Under the pieces are notes generated by a model. That model did no database searches and was not told where the DNA came from. It worked only from the letters and a program-made list of their open reading frames with translations. This document shows positions 21,346 to 32,773 of a stretch of 64,000 nt of DNA, in pieces (the first letter of the stretch is position 1; every line of letters begins with the position of its first letter). The position numbers were made by a program, and so were the translations under genes. This DNA comes from Chara braunii (Eukaryota > Streptophyta > Charophyceae > Charales > Characeae), in the NCBI GenBank assembly GCA_003427395.1, contig BFEA01000083.1:3400879-3464878 (forward strand), in the 5' to 3' direction.

Positions 21346-22929
21346 ATGACCGATTCTGAGAAGGGCGAAGTGTCTCAGAAGGCTGAGACTTCTGAGGTGA
21401 AGCCTCAGATATCGCCCAAGCCGCCTGTTCTGCTTGACCCTAAAGAGGCTGAACTGCGGGCCCAAGAGGAGGTACTCCGCCAGCAGGCCAAGGCAGTTGA
21501 GTCTCTAAAGGCTGAGTTGAAGAGGAAGGAGGCGTCTGCAAGAAAAGAAACGAGAAGGCAGGAACTGACAGCAGATGTAGAGAAGGTGAGAACGAGTGGC
21601 AGCTCCAGTCAGTACAATAAGGACATAGCTGAATTCGTCCTTATGCAGGATGAAATTCATCAGTCCTATTTTACTAACTGGGACGCCAGGATCACCAGTC
21701 TGGAGGACAACATGGCTGGGCGTACTCAGCAGCTGAAGGATATTTCCTCCAAATTGGACCGTGTCTTCGTCCATCTGCACATCCCACCTGCTCAGACAGC
21801 CCCTCCCTCTCCTGGGCCTTCTCAAGCAGGCTTTCAGCAAATCCCACAATCCAGACCCTCATCTCCATCCTCTACCCCCAAATCAATAGCAGCTTCATAG
21901 CCCTCAACACCACTTGACTTCCAGCGGCCCAAGCTGACACCTCCACCCATGTTCTCAGGTGAGGACCCAAAGGTGGATGTTAAAGATTGGGTCACTGCCC
22001 AAAGAACCTACCTGATTGGGTTCAAATGTGATGAAGACGTCAAGGTGTCTGCCATCCTTGCTCGTTTGGAGCGGACTTCACTGAAATGGTGCATGTCCAC
22101 CTCCAACAAGCAAGGAATGGAGATGTCCGATTGGGCACAGAGGTTGCGGGTGGCTGGTTTTCTGCAGGCCCTGCATGATAGGTTTGCAGAAAAGGAGCAG
22201 GCCAGGAAAGCAGCAGACAAAATTCTGCGCCTGGGCCAAAAGAAATTTGATGGCTCCTTGTCCAAACGTTATTCCACCTTTGAGAGTTTCGACTCCAGGG
22301 TTAAAGATGAGTGAGCAGGATGTGCTCATTCATTTTTTGCGTGCAGCGCCTGAGCAATACCAGCTGGCTTTATTCTCTCAGGGCCACAAGGACGGGCGGT
22401 CCTTTGGCAGAGCAGCCCTGGACTTGGAGTCCAAGCTCCATGTTCAGGAAGCACCTTTTGGAGGAAGGAAGGGACCCTCCTCCAAAGGGTGAAGGAGGAG
22501 GAAGGGTGCCCTGTTTGCTGCTGCAGCTGCAGGATCAGATAGTGACGCAACATCCCAGGGTGGGAGCCCTTGACCTGGGACTGCTTCATCATCTGCTGTA
22601 GATTCTGTTGTTCTTGCCCTGGCTGATGCTTTGATGGGCCTGACAAAGGGCAAGGCCCCATCCGAGAAAGCATCAACCAGCAAACAGGGGAAAGGAAAGG
22701 GACGTGCCTCTTCCCCTGGTGCCCAGAGAGTACCTTTGCCACGTGACGTCCGATGGCCAGCTGATCTTCTTGATCCTTTCACCTTCCCCTGGCATGCACT
22801 CGGGATCCAGGAGGGGGTATGGAGGAAGAGAAAGGACAAGGGGGTCTGCCTGAGATGCGAGGGGGACCATTTCTTGAAGGACTGTCCCAACATGCCTCGT
22901 AGGTCAGGCAACTCTAGTTCAAAAAACTA
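21346..22929 (+). pseudogene. gag of element D, broken
   Basis: The likely start is ATG 21346 (MTDSEKGE). The N-terminal part is a charged coiled coil (ELRAQEEVLRQQAKAVESLKAE and onward), then a proline/serine-rich linker ending at TAG 21898-21900. After that stop the same frame has FSGEDPKVDVKDW and the capsid core. A frame change near 22290 leads to STPGLKMSEQDVL, a basic linker, and the zinc knuckle CLRCEGDHFLKDC (C-x2-C-x3-H-x4-C) near 22850. The spacing between the second Cys and His is one residue shorter than the standard CCHC knuckle and is shared with the relic at 1109-2238. At least one stop and two frame changes rule out function. Confidence 0.85.
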
Positions 22930-23072
22930 GAGCAGAGAGAGGTGGAAGCAGCAGCTCCTTCCACCAGTGCTGATTCACTTTCTGATGGGGGTGAATCTTC
23001 ACATTCTCTCGCTGGTTTTCTTCTATTTCTGGAGTTACACCTTCAAGGTCTTTCACTTTTGAAGACTCTGAG

Positions 23073-23936
23073 TTGGGTGAGACGTGGGAGGAGGACGATG
23101 CTCAGTGCCTTGCTGATCTTTTCCGGTCCTTGTCCTTACAGGAAAAGAAGAAAAAACATTGGTCTGAACTCATCCTACTTCGAACCTTTATCCTGGGAGC
23201 CACGATCAAAGGGCTCTTGGACTGTGGGGCTACTCGCAACTTCATTTCTCCCAAGGCAGTTAGCAAGTTGCACTTGGATCAGAGGTTGGTGAAATTGCGA
23301 CAACCTATAGAGGTGCGCATTGGAGACTCTTCCACAGTCAGGATCACGACTGTTGTCAAGGGCCTACCTGTGTCCTTTGACAAGCAAGGAGAAATCAGGC
23401 ACCGCATGAATTTCTATGTGTTTCATAATGTTCCCTTTAACCTTGTGTTCTCTATGCAGTGCCTTGGTGCCACCAACCCTAGGATCGACTGGTGGATTCC
23501 TAGGGTTGAGCTACCTGACCGGCATGGGGTATATCGCCCTTGCATGCTCGCTTACGAGTACCATCTGACCAATAACTGTTATTGCATGAGTGCTCGCAGA
23601 TTTCTGCGATTTTCACGCCAGATTTATCACGCCCGTCTGCTCGTGGCCTATGTCAAACGGACTGACGTGGAGACTGCTCCCTGTCCCTCTCTGATTCAGC
23701 AGGTTGTAAACAGTTTCTCAAATTTTATGGAGGAGCCTACTGGACTGGTCCATAGGCAGACTAAACATAAGATTGAGATCCTGCTTGGTTCGGTCCCTCC
23801 CAAGGGCCGAGTCTATAGGATGTCACCTGTTGAACTTGAAGAGTCCACGAAACCGTTAGAGACCTTGACCAACAAGGGTTGGATCAGGCCCAGCTCATAT
23901 GAGTTTGGGGCACCTGTCCTCAAAGGGGAATGGTGA
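23073..23936 (+). pseudogene. Protease and RT leader of element D
   Basis: Retropepsin-like sequence has GLLDCGATRNFIS near 23215-23250, so the catalytic triplet is D-C-G instead of D-(S/T)-G. The second conserved region reads LVFSMQCLG rather than LVLGMPWL, so its glycine is also lost. NPRIDWW follows, typical of these elements. Downstream, MEEPTGL...HKIEI, YRMSPVELEE and [14 protein letters not shown] lead into RT; the frame is lost near 23930. The protease is very probably inactive. Confidence 0.82.
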
Positions 23937-25176
23937 GTTCAGGATGTGCATGGACTACCGTGGTGTCAACAAAATCACGAGGAAGTCTACAGAGCCCCTT
24001 CCTCGCATTGATGATCTGTTGGACATGGTGCAGGGCTATACCATTTTTAGCAAGATCGACCTCAAATTTGGCTATCACCAAATTGAGATGACTGAAGGCG
24101 ATGTCCACAAGACAACCTTCGAAACCAGGTATGGCACATATGAGTAGGTGGTCATGCCCTTCGGTCTTTGCAATACCTCAGGTACCTTCCAAACAGAGAT
24201 GCCTCGCATACTCAGGCCTTACCTGGACAAGTTCGATGTTGTCTACCTAGATGATATCTTGGTATTCAGTCGTTCTGTCCAGGAGCATGCGCAGCATCTG
24301 GCTCTGGTCCTCCAGGCCTTACGTGATAACCAGTACAAGATCAACAGAGAGAAGTCCTCTTTTGGGGTTCCCTCTGTAGTCTATCCGGGTCACGTCATTT
24401 CTGGAGAGGAGTTGGGCTTCTGAAGCAACGAAAGTTGCTGCAGTTCAGGACTGGTCGTGACCGGCTAACATTCGTGATGTTCGGTCATTCTTGGGACTTG
24501 CATCCTATTACCGGAAGTTCATCCAGAACTTCTCGTCTATTGCATCTCTCTTGACTGATCTCACAAAGAAAGACACTTCCTTTCGTTGGACATCAGAATG
24601 CCAGGAGGCACTTGCACGTCTCAAGGAGGCCTTGATTCATGCCCCTGTTTTGAAGCTACCTGACCCTACCCTACCTTTTGTGCTTACTACTGATGCTAGT
24701 CAATATGGTGTAGGGGCGGTACTTCAACATGATGATGGGAATGGTCTGCAGCCTATCGAGTATATGAGCAAGAAGATCAAAACAAAGAAGCTGCAGGACT
24801 CTACCTATGAGAAAGAACTTTATGCTCTTGTGTCAGCGCTCAAGCATTGGAAGCATTTCCTCCTGGGCAGGCACTTCAAGATCTTCTCAGATCACTCCAC
24901 CCTGCAGTGGATGAAGTCCCAGGGAGAACTGAATGACAAGCTTGCTCGCTACATCCAGTTCATTGACGTGTTTGACTTTGAACTGAGACACAAGAAGGGC
25001 TGCTACAATCGAGTCACAAATGCCCTTTCCCGTAGGCCTGACGCGCTTTTCCTGATTTCCTTTACCCACTCATTTGGAGAGAGGACTCGTCACACGATTG
25101 CCCGATTGCTGCCCCAGGATGAGATTTTTGGGCCTATTGTGAGGAATCTTCAGGATGATCCTGCCTCTGAACCATG
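23899..25176 (+). pseudogene. Reverse transcriptase and RNase H of element D
   Basis: RT has FRMCMDYRGVN, motif [25 protein letters not shown] and the catalytic [10 protein letters not shown] near 24247-24275. TAG at 24145-24147 interrupts it just before MPFGL, and a TGA at 24421-24423 plus a frame change separates it from the connection domain (LASYYRKFIQNFSS). RNase H has [22 protein letters not shown] and FSDHSTLQWM, but the final VADALSR motif reads VTNALSR, so the last catalytic Asp is Asn. Both activities are dead in this copy. Confidence 0.9.
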
Positions 25177-25532
25177 ATGTACTCTGGTTTCAGATCTGTT
25201 GTACACCTGCAGCAGATGTGAGGAACGCTTGTGCATTCCCCAGGACCGCAAGCCGAGGACACTTCTGATGTCAGAGTGTCATGATGCTCGTGGTCACTTG
25301 TGCAGCCCTGTCGCAGCGCTTCTTCTGGAAGGAGATGAGGAGTGGCATGCTGCATTATGTAGAAACCTGTGAGTTATGCCAAAGGAACAAGGTTGTACGT
25401 CGACCTCCCCTTGGCCTACTCAAACCACTACTTATCCCAGATGCACCTACATAGTCAGTGTCGATTGATTTTACTGACTTGGGTAGGACCACGCCCCGTG
25501 GTATGCGTCGGGTTATGGTATGTGTGGACCGG
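25177..25532 (+). pseudogene. Integrase of element D, truncated by element B
   Basis: The zinc domain is visible as SECHDARGHL and ETCELCQRNK, across frame changes. The first core Asp lies in VSIDFTDLG near 25460, after a stop at about 25452-25454. The core breaks off after VMVCVDR at 25532, where the LTR of element B begins. The remaining core (DRG and E motifs) is not in the window. Confidence 0.85.
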
Positions 25533-26530
25533 TGTCGGGCGGCTCCAGCCTTACGCCGCCCTTTACTTCCTTGAGGATAACACTTGATGGGGACTAAAGT
25601 CGGTCAATTTGCCTGGCAGGATCGCAGCCGACACCAAAGGATATAGTATCAGATCCACGTGACAAGAATCCAGGCCAAAGCGTTAAGGAGCAGCGGATCC
25701 CTGAGTTCTAGGTAAGCGCCCTCCTTACGCGCACTATTGAGACTTATCATTGTCAAGGCACGAAGGGGCGGCTGCTACAAAGGGAGATCGAGGGCTACAA
25801 AAGACCGACATGAACAAGGAGACCACGGTTACTTTGAGTGTCGGGGCCATGGGCCAGACAAAAGGGGCTTTTGGGTCTTTAAGGTGGGCCCTCAAAACTA
25901 ATTGGCGATCGGCGCCGAGGCTCATCATGGAGGTAGAACCGAGACGGGATTGCTGCTCGGGCATGCTTGGGGCCTGGGCACGCGGCCCTGAGAAAAAGCC
26001 TAAGGGGAGCTACGGGCCTAAAGCGGGGAAAAAGGGTCACTGAATTATTAAATCCGGAGTCCGGCTTGCGAAATTTCATAAGGTCGGTACCCTTTGCGTG
26101 GGGACCACGTGAGCACAGACCCGGACCTAGGCTCGGCAGGAGGCTCGGTACCAGGGCACTACAAAAGGTCGGGTACCCGACAAAAAGGCCCCATTCACTA
26201 GAAAACCCCTCGGGGGCCCAAACAAGCCCGGGCGCAGGCCAAGTACCAAGGCGCTGCAACTTGTCGGCAACCCAAGAGCACACGAAGGCGCTGGGGCACA
26301 TCGAGAAGAGAGCCCAGCAAAGGATAAAAGCCCAACCGGGCTCAAGGTCGGGGCCTTTTGGCGGATGCGCATATACAAGCGCACAGATACTTCTCGCATG
26401 CACGGGAGGAAAGGGCGAACTAAGGAGGAGGCGCACTTCAACACACACGGAGAGAGAGCGATAGGGAAACGCACGGGAGAGGTAAGCGACGGACGCACAC
26501 TAAGGGAAGCCCATGCACCACCAGGTGCAC
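25533..26530 (+). repeat. 5' LTR of element B (clear part)
   Basis: Matches 47750-48764 over about 1 kb with scattered substitutions and small indels. It starts TG inside the integrase gene of element D. A GGATAAAAGCCC box near 26321, kept at 48552 in the other copy, may be the TATA-like promoter. Similarity ends at about 26530 where a GC-rich minisatellite takes over. Confidence 0.85.
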
Positions 26531-27540
26531 GCGGGAGCACACGTGCGCAACCCACGCACTACCAGATGCACGTGCGCACACACAGGCGCAGCCCACACAT
26601 CACCACGCATCACCACACCCCGCGTGCACCAAAGGGCGCAAGGGCGCACGCACAGGCGTACATACGCGCACTCACCCGCGCGCCACAAGGCGCAAGGACA
26701 CGCACAACCACACACGCCCCGCACACCCTCGCGCCAAAGGGGCGCAACGCCGCATGCACGGGTGCGCAGCTCCGCGCTGCCCCCGCGCACGAACGTGAAC
26801 ACCGCTTGCAGGGGCGCGCTGCTCCTCGTTGCCCCTGCGCACGAATGTGGGCGCCGCGCGCACGGGCGAGCAGCTCCGCGCTGCCCCCGCGCACGAACGT
26901 GGGCGTCGCTCGCACGGGCGAGCAGCTCCACGCTGCTCCCGCGCACGAACGTGAACGTCGCGCGTACGGGTGCGCAGCTCCACGCTGCCCCTGCGCACGT
27001 ACGTGAACGTCGAGCGCACGGAGGCGCAGCTCCACGCTGCCCCTGCACACAACCAAGGACACCGCACGCACGGGCGCACGGGCGCAGCGCAGCCCTCGCG
27101 TGGGTGTTGGAGCGCCTCGCGCACTGGCGCGCAGCTCCGTGAAGCCCCGCGCGCACGAACAGAGGCCTCGCACACGAGTGAGCAGCTCCGCGCAGCCCCA
27201 CGCGCACGAGCAGAGGCCACGCACACACGCGCGCAGCTTCGTGTAGCCCCGCGCGCGCATAGAAATCGCGCGGACGGACACGCGATACAACGCAGTCTCT
27301 GCGCGTGTGTGGAGGCACAAGCGCTGCGTCGCACTTCCCCCTCGGGGTGCACGCTAGGAGCGCACGGTCGCACACCAAGGGTGCAGCCCAGAGGCGCATG
27401 GGTGCACACCGAGGGGACACGAGTGCAGCCCAAGGGCGCACGGGCGCAAACCAAGGGCGCACCAGGGGTGCACACCAAGGTCGCACACCATGGGTACGCC
27501 AGGGCCGCGTACAAGGGTGCACGTCGAAAGGGCACGGCGG
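26530..27540. repeat. GC-rich minisatellite in or after the 5' LTR of B
   Basis: Units of about 57 bp (26760-27050) contain GCAGCTCC(G/A)CGCTGCCCC and GCGCACGAACGTG; related units of about 48 bp run to about 27280. GGGTGCACACCAAGG-type words continue to 27500. Because the array is poor in stop codons, long frames open on both strands here (up to 387 codons on the minus strand), but these are by-products of the repeat. The equivalent place in the 3' LTR has no such array. Confidence 0.8.
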
Positions 27541-27675
27541 GGGCGTGCCCCGTCTAGAACGCGTTACACAGGCGCCGTGATGATTGGGCCGTTTGAGCAG
27601 GCGCGTTGAGATTCGATACGGGGGAGCGGATACATTGAGAGCAGGCGAGTTGGGCGAAAACACGGGGGAGTTGAA

Positions 27676-27775
27676 ACATCTGAAGAGGTATACATTATGA
27701 ACCGGGCCTTTTTGAAGAGGTACATTCTGAACCGGGCTTTTCTAAAGAGGTACATTGTGAACCGGGCTTCTGAAA
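27676..27775 (+). repeat. Three tandem copies of about 31 bp
   Basis: The word AGAGGTACATTNTGAACCGG occurs three times in a row, with small length differences. It lies between the minisatellite and the first module frames of element B. Confidence 0.85.
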
Positions 27776-29586
27776 GGAGCGATCTAGTTAAGGCTTTGTG
27801 AGACGCACTTGCTTGTGAGATCGAGACTCAACGCACCGGGGACTTGCAGAGGAGTTCCTGAGAAGTGAGGAGGGCAGTGCAGGAAGGAATGGTCATGGTT
27901 GACCTTGAGCTTTGGCCCTAGTGGGTGCGAGAAGCTACTTCAGATACGGAAAGTTCGAGCTCGGTTCCTTGGGATCGGCGGGCACGTTACCGACGTTATC
28001 TCATTGGGCGGAGAATCCGACCTAGACTGTTAGTAAGATCAGTTGGGACTTTAACTGATTTCCTTGATCTAGGAGAGGGAACTACTATTGGAACTGGGAA
28101 CAACATAGTGGACCCTATCATTCTAGACTAGATGGGAATGCATATATTATTTCTTCCGAATGCTGGTTCGTGAGTTTCTCGTTGTCGCATCTTCTTTGGA
28201 TTTCAGTGGTGGTTGTGTGGATCTGCACTAACCAGGTTTTCTTGCAGGTTACCGGAGCCCCGACCAAATCCTCCCGCGGGTGACAAACGCGTCGCGAGGT
28301 ATAGGGTTTGGACGGCGTGTCGCAGACCCTCTCTACCGGTCGATAGTGGCGTCGTTGTCGGGGAAGGCTGCCTCTCGGGACTTCGGTCGCGCCTGTAACC
28401 GCTGAGGTGAGGAGGATTTAGGAGCGGGGGTTTATTACTTGACACTTACGGCATACATTTCTTGGTGTGTGCAGGTGCGACGTACGGGCGAGTGAGCGGA
28501 CGACAGACGACCCACCTGCGATCGATGTTCCCTGGTGAGACTTGGACTTTTGCATTTCGCGATTTCATCGATTCTTGCATTCTCGTGATTTCATGCATTT
28601 TCTTCTTGCATTTTCCTTGTGAACGAGGGAGATTGTTCTGATCTTTCCCTACTCTTTCGTCAGTCTACCCTGATCTGATCTAATTCCAATCGAGTAAATT
28701 GTGAGCAGGGGACGAGCTGAAGGGATTGAAGGGGAGGGGAGAAGCGCCCCGGATCTGCAAGGAGCTGGGTGGGACTAGATAGGCTAGTTGATTATGATGG
28801 ATAGCTGGGGGGTATGAACCACAACAGGTGTCGGGGTGAGACCATGCCTGAGGTGGGCCGAGTAGAGGCATGGGTAGGAGAGTGAGGATGCACGAGTGAC
28901 ACACCGCCCCTTTGTTCGCGTGTGACTTCGGTCCACCCTAGGACACATGAGTTGGCCAATTCGTGTCCAGGTTGCGGCGAAGGTGGTAGGCCAGCGATGA
29001 TGGTACGCTGATCAATCCTTCTTGACATGAGGGTAGGGAGAGATACGACAGAGGGCGGTTCTGTTGACGTTTTGAGGGGATATAGGAGCGGTGGGGGCCT
29101 ATCGTGGGGGTCTGTGAGCTCATGAGTCCGAGAGTGGGCACAGGAAAGGAGTGTTGAGAGAACTATTGGCAGTTGATTAGGAATGGTATTTATTGAATCA
29201 GATACTCAAATTCATCTTAGACGTGAGGAGGGGCTGTTTGATGTCGTAAGCCTACCGCTGGAAGGGAAAAGCAAGTATAGACCCACAAGAGAGCAAGGGC
29301 TGATAGTAAGAGTAGTTTTTTTGTGGGTGAGGATCGAGTGGCGCTCTGTGTGAGAAGGGATAGAGAGAGTGAGCCACTTATCGCGAAGGTGAGCGTTAGA
29401 ATATATTTATCGTTCGATGAGTGGAGGTTCCTAGTGATACACATTGTGAGGCATTGTCGAGCACTTTTCTGGCTAATATCTCTCAGCCGTAGATACGGAT
29501 CTCGATTATTCGGGGCATTTTCGGCAGCATCTGATACTATAGCTTGATACTCGGTTCGATACACATACGATTGGGAGCTCCCTAGA
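27776..29586 (+). other. Leader-like region of element B, mostly non-coding
   Basis: A short frame at 27925-28131 (68 codons, acidic and serine-rich start, then arginine-rich) may be the first coding piece of the module region. From 28132 to 29586 there are only short frames. A T-rich stretch with repeated TGCATTT and GATTTCAT words lies at 28550-28620. No primer binding site could be identified, although one is expected in or before this region. Confidence 0.45.
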
Positions 29587-30828
29587 GTGACTGTTGTTAG
29601 GCCTACAACAGTGCCTAGGTTTCTGACGGAGCTGATCTTCGGGAAGGTCGATAGTCATCAAAGGTTGGTCAGAGCGCTTAGGAAGGTCATCCAGTTTAGG
29701 GCCTCGATAGCTGAGCTAGCGTGGCTGGCCACGTATTGTCTGGACAGGGCGGTACCTAATCGTAGGGAATTGAGGTAGATCTTTTTTCGAACTAGGGCTG
29801 AACTTCGTCGGGGGGCGATCACAGGGGAAACGGACAGGGCTAGGATTTTAAACGTTGGGCCTGTCGACGACTAGATGTCTCAGTACAGAGAGGAGTACCC
29901 TGTTGAACTCCGCCAATTCGAGTAGAGGGAACCCAAATTTATTGGTGAAGATTGGATAGAATTCACCCTGCCAGGACGAGCGGTCAAACGAGTCGGCCAA
30001 GGGAGAGTGGATAAAGTGTGGAGGTCGGTCTTGTTAGGGTCCGGGGCCTGGTTACTAATTGCGACTTCAGTCAAATTTGATCGTGACAAGAAGGGAAAGA
30101 AAGTAGTGGGGTCGGCCACGCTAACAGTGGACGGTCTCCTATACTACCGTACTTCTGCATTACGAAATATTGTCCTTAGAGCGTTGGAACAAGGTTGGAA
30201 AGATCCGAAGCTAGGGATCGTGCCAAGCCTAGACGTCGACACCTGGCCTGACGAGGGAATGGCTCGGGAAATACTTCAGAGCGAGGTAGGGAGATTCTGG
30301 GGGGAAGAGCTTCGCTTGGGGGGCGGATTCAGGTCGATAATTGTCTCCTTGAGGCTGGCTGAGCACGGGTTCTTACCCCGGAGGAGGCATTGTGACTTCC
30401 GGTTCCCGTTTTTGTGCTAGAAGAATTTTTTGGCGGACTAGAACGTTTGATGCGAATCCACTGGTCCTTCCTCCAATTGGAGTGTTTTTTTGTGGAATAG
30501 CGACGCACACCACGTCTATTACGTGTTGTGGAAGGCGGGGCCCAGGTTTGGGGATTCGACTTTGGAATTGGTGGAGGTAATCCATTCGGTCTCGCCCAGG
30601 GTACTCGGGAAGTCACCAACGGACGACCAGCCTAGAGAGTTTTGGGTCTTCCTTGACAAAGTTATCAAGGAACCATCTGAGCACATAGCCGGCTTGACCG
30701 AGTTGTACAAGACTTGGGTTCCCCTCGATAGCCGACAAGCCATCCTAGGTTTCTTTGAGTTGCGCTCTTACTATCGTAAGGTAGGGGTCTATGAAGACGA
30801 AGAGGAAGTATTTTGGGAGGGTGAATGA
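29587..30828 (+). pseudogene. Unknown module region I of element B
   Basis: Several consecutive + frames (29587-29778, 30007-30420, 30490-30828) look like one decayed protein. The middle piece has WLLIATSVKFDRDKKGKKVV followed by LTVDGLLYY and LRNIVLRALEQGW. The last piece has REFWVFLDKVIKEPS, then LTELYKTW and an acidic end. The KG..VV......LT.D pattern resembles DEKGTVVETILTY in a minus-strand frame at 54673-55128. I recognise no known domain. The position (before gag, same strand, separated only by point stops and frame changes) suggests an additional gene of element B. Function unknown. Confidence 0.5.
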
Positions 30829-31012
30829 AACCAAGCTGAGTAGAAAGACGCTAGGAACAATCATGGGAAGTGGGAGGACTCGCACAATTTCGCCAAGAAT
30901 AAATTAGGGTGATTCAGGAACTCGGGTAAGGCTGAGTTGAGTGTCAAAGAGTCGTGGTTTGACCAGTGACCAGAATGGATTTGAGGACTAGAAATGAGTG
31001 AGCTCTTGACAA

Positions 31013-31437
31013 GTGGACTCTTGGGAAGAAGGGTTAAACTGGGGATTGCCGTCGTCTAGTGATCCAGCCATTAAAGCCCTATTGAAAGACCGGACTCCTT
31101 TAACTTTGGGTGGACCTTTTCCGTACGTGATTGAACACTTCACCGCCATTGAAATCGTGACTAAGTTTGTGGAAGCCAACAAGTACGATATAGGGGTTAC
31201 AATCAGAAGGGGAGAAGATTGACAAGCGCATTGTGGGGGGGTCGGAATTGGGCTGAGACGATAGCATATGCCTATAAGAGAAAGTTGGAAAAAGAAGGGA
31301 AGAGGGTTACACTGGGACTAAAGGCGAGAGAATATGGCATTGCCCCTTGCCCGCCTATTCTTGATAGTTACCTCGATGGGAGCAACTGGGAGCCTATGAT
31401 AAATATGGTACTCAGGGCGAGATGTTGGGGGAGGTAA
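31013..31437 (+). pseudogene. Unknown repeat module, unit 1 (element B)
   Basis: Two overlapping frames. The first has LGGPFPYVIEHFTA and NKYDIGVTIRRGED; after a frame change near 31220 the second has LWGGRNWAETIAYAYKRKLE, then GIAPCPPI, LDGSNWEPMINMVLRA. This gives the signature seen in units 2 and 3: a FPY start, a W(E/G)R..A helix ending in RL or KL, a P.PP(V/I) word, and an LDGS.W tail. The unit is about 130 residues. No catalytic motif is evident. It belongs to the unknown region between the LTR and gag of element B. Confidence 0.55.
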
Positions 31438-31440
31438 GTG

Positions 31441-31912
31441 ATGAGTTAGGGGAAGTGGATCTCGAGTGAAGAATTGGAAGTGAGAAGAGAGAAGTTCCTC
31501 TTAGGAAACAGGCCACCGAGATCAAAGTTTGAGGATGTTTGTGCGACGCTAAGTTCGTTAGGAAGAAAAGAGTCGATTCCGTACGAAGTTGAGACATACG
31601 AGTTTGTTGATTGCGACTGGGAGAAGATACGCCTCTATGTGATGAGCGTGCGGTTCCTCGGGACGGGGATGCACGACATACGGATCTACTTGCCCATAGA
31701 AAGAGAAATCGACCTCGTCTATGGTCGATGTTGGGAAAGAGAAAGAGCAGTGGTGGAAGATGAGAGGGATAGATTACTCTCGATAGGTAAGGATGTAGGA
31801 TAATGACTTTTGACCGACTGCCGAAACCTCCGGTCCCTTATGGGGCCTTGAGAGATGGGAAGCAAGTAGTAGTGGTCGAGTTCGTTTTACGCCACTGTGC
31901 CGCTAATGGCTA
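31441..31912 (+). pseudogene. Unknown repeat module, unit 2 (element B)
   Basis: The frame 31474-31803 has LSSLGRKESIPYEVETYEF, then DIRIYLPIER and YGRCWERERAVVEDERDRLL. After a frame change the short frame from 31802 reads LPKPPVPYGALRDGK and VVEFVLR. PKPPVPY is identical to the minus-strand unit at 49.6 kb. The alternation of charged helices and short hydrophobic strands suggests a folded alpha/beta domain. No known family recognised. Confidence 0.58.
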
Positions 31913-31982
31913 AGAGGGAGGCTGTAGAACAGGAAGCGGGAACATAATTCGGGAAGGACGAGGGCGAAAACTTGATAGGAGG

Positions 31983-32234
31983 ATGTCCGACGATCTGTAC
32001 AGACTCCTGAGGGCGTGGACCTGGGAAGATCTGTGTACATTGGGGACCGCGATCTGTAGAAGGGTAAGGTGCCCAAGAATCGGAAGAATTGAAATAAGGA
32101 GGGGAGCCGCCTGTCTCAATGAACAAGAAGGCGAACTGTATCTAGACACGGGCCTGTTTGGGGTAGAGGGCCAGCATGAGATTAGGGACGACAGAGGAAA
32201 GTTGGTAGGTATCTTGAGGGCTGTAAAAAATTAA
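31983..32234 (+). pseudogene. Unknown second module following unit 2 (element B)
   Basis: An 83-codon frame begins MSDDLYRLLRAWTWEDLCTL, then has RRVRCPRIGRIEIRRGAACL and GQHEIRDDRGKLVGILRAV. The WED.C start resembles LWEEFCAML in the minus-strand relic at 49267-49430, where it also directly follows a PKPPVPY-type module. The conserved order supports a real two-module unit. Function unknown. Confidence 0.5.
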
Positions 32235-32239
32235 ATCCA

Positions 32240-32773
32240 ATGAGTGGGGTCCTTCCTTTCCGACCTTGGTTTCCTCGAAGCAGGGGAGCTGGGAGATTGA
32301 GTAGAGAGGAAGAAAAGCGACTTTTGGATTCCTTGAACAAGTTAGCCTCGAGAGAAGTTTTCCCTTACGTAATCGCGAGGTACAAGGCTTTGAAGAAGCT
32401 CGGGTTGAGGAGCCAATGCCTTTATGTGTCGACCTGTTACTTCATTGATCTGGACGAGTGCGACACGTGGATCTATGTGCCGAATGATGGATATAAGAAA
32501 AAATGATGTGGTAGTTGTTGGGAACGGGCAGTTGGGATAGTTTTGGAAGAGAAGAGGAGATTGGAGCAAGACAGCGAGATTCATGTGTGGAGCACGAAAG
32601 TAGTGCCTTTTGAAGGGATACCTAAACCCCAGCCTAGCATGGAAGCGCTCCGAAGGAATGGATGGGAGGGGATAATACAATTTGTACGGAAGGTTAAAGG
32701 CGACAAGCCTACGGATAGTAGCGTTGTTGAAACAGGAAGTGAGACCGAGAGCGGTGCCGGGAATGATGATTGA
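32240..32773 (+). pseudogene. Unknown repeat module, unit 3 (element B)
   Basis: The frame 32240-32506 has LSREEEKRLLDSLNKLASRE, FPYVIARYKAL, CLYVSTCYFI and DTWIYVPNDGY. After TGA at 32504-32506 and a frame change it continues with CWERAVGIVLEEKRRLE, GIPKPQPSMEAL and GWEGIIQFVRKV (32543 onwards). The order matches units 1 and 2. A later frame (32776-33029) has RRLAEKAIEQERSRL, which may be part of another decayed unit. Confidence 0.58.

Larger units (their letters stand above)
18650..25532 (+). mobile_element. Element D: truncated Ty3/gypsy retrotransposon
   Basis: The left end is uncertain; 18650 is only approximate. A primer site lies at 19840-19851, so a 5' LTR ends near 19837 (..CATAACA). 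A long leader, gag, protease, RT, RNase H and the first part of integrase follow. At 25533 the coding sequence stops abruptly inside the integrase core, where the LTR of element B starts with TGTCGGGCGG. No 3' half or 3' LTR was recognised after element B. Stops and frameshifts occur in every gene. Pol is of the same general gypsy type as element A but clearly diverged. Confidence 0.85.

Noticed and set aside
26500-27663. 387-codon minus-strand frame and several 200-290 codon frames on both strands
   Set aside because: All lie in the GC-rich minisatellite, mirror each other across frames, and have only repeat-derived Ala/Arg/Cys peptides.
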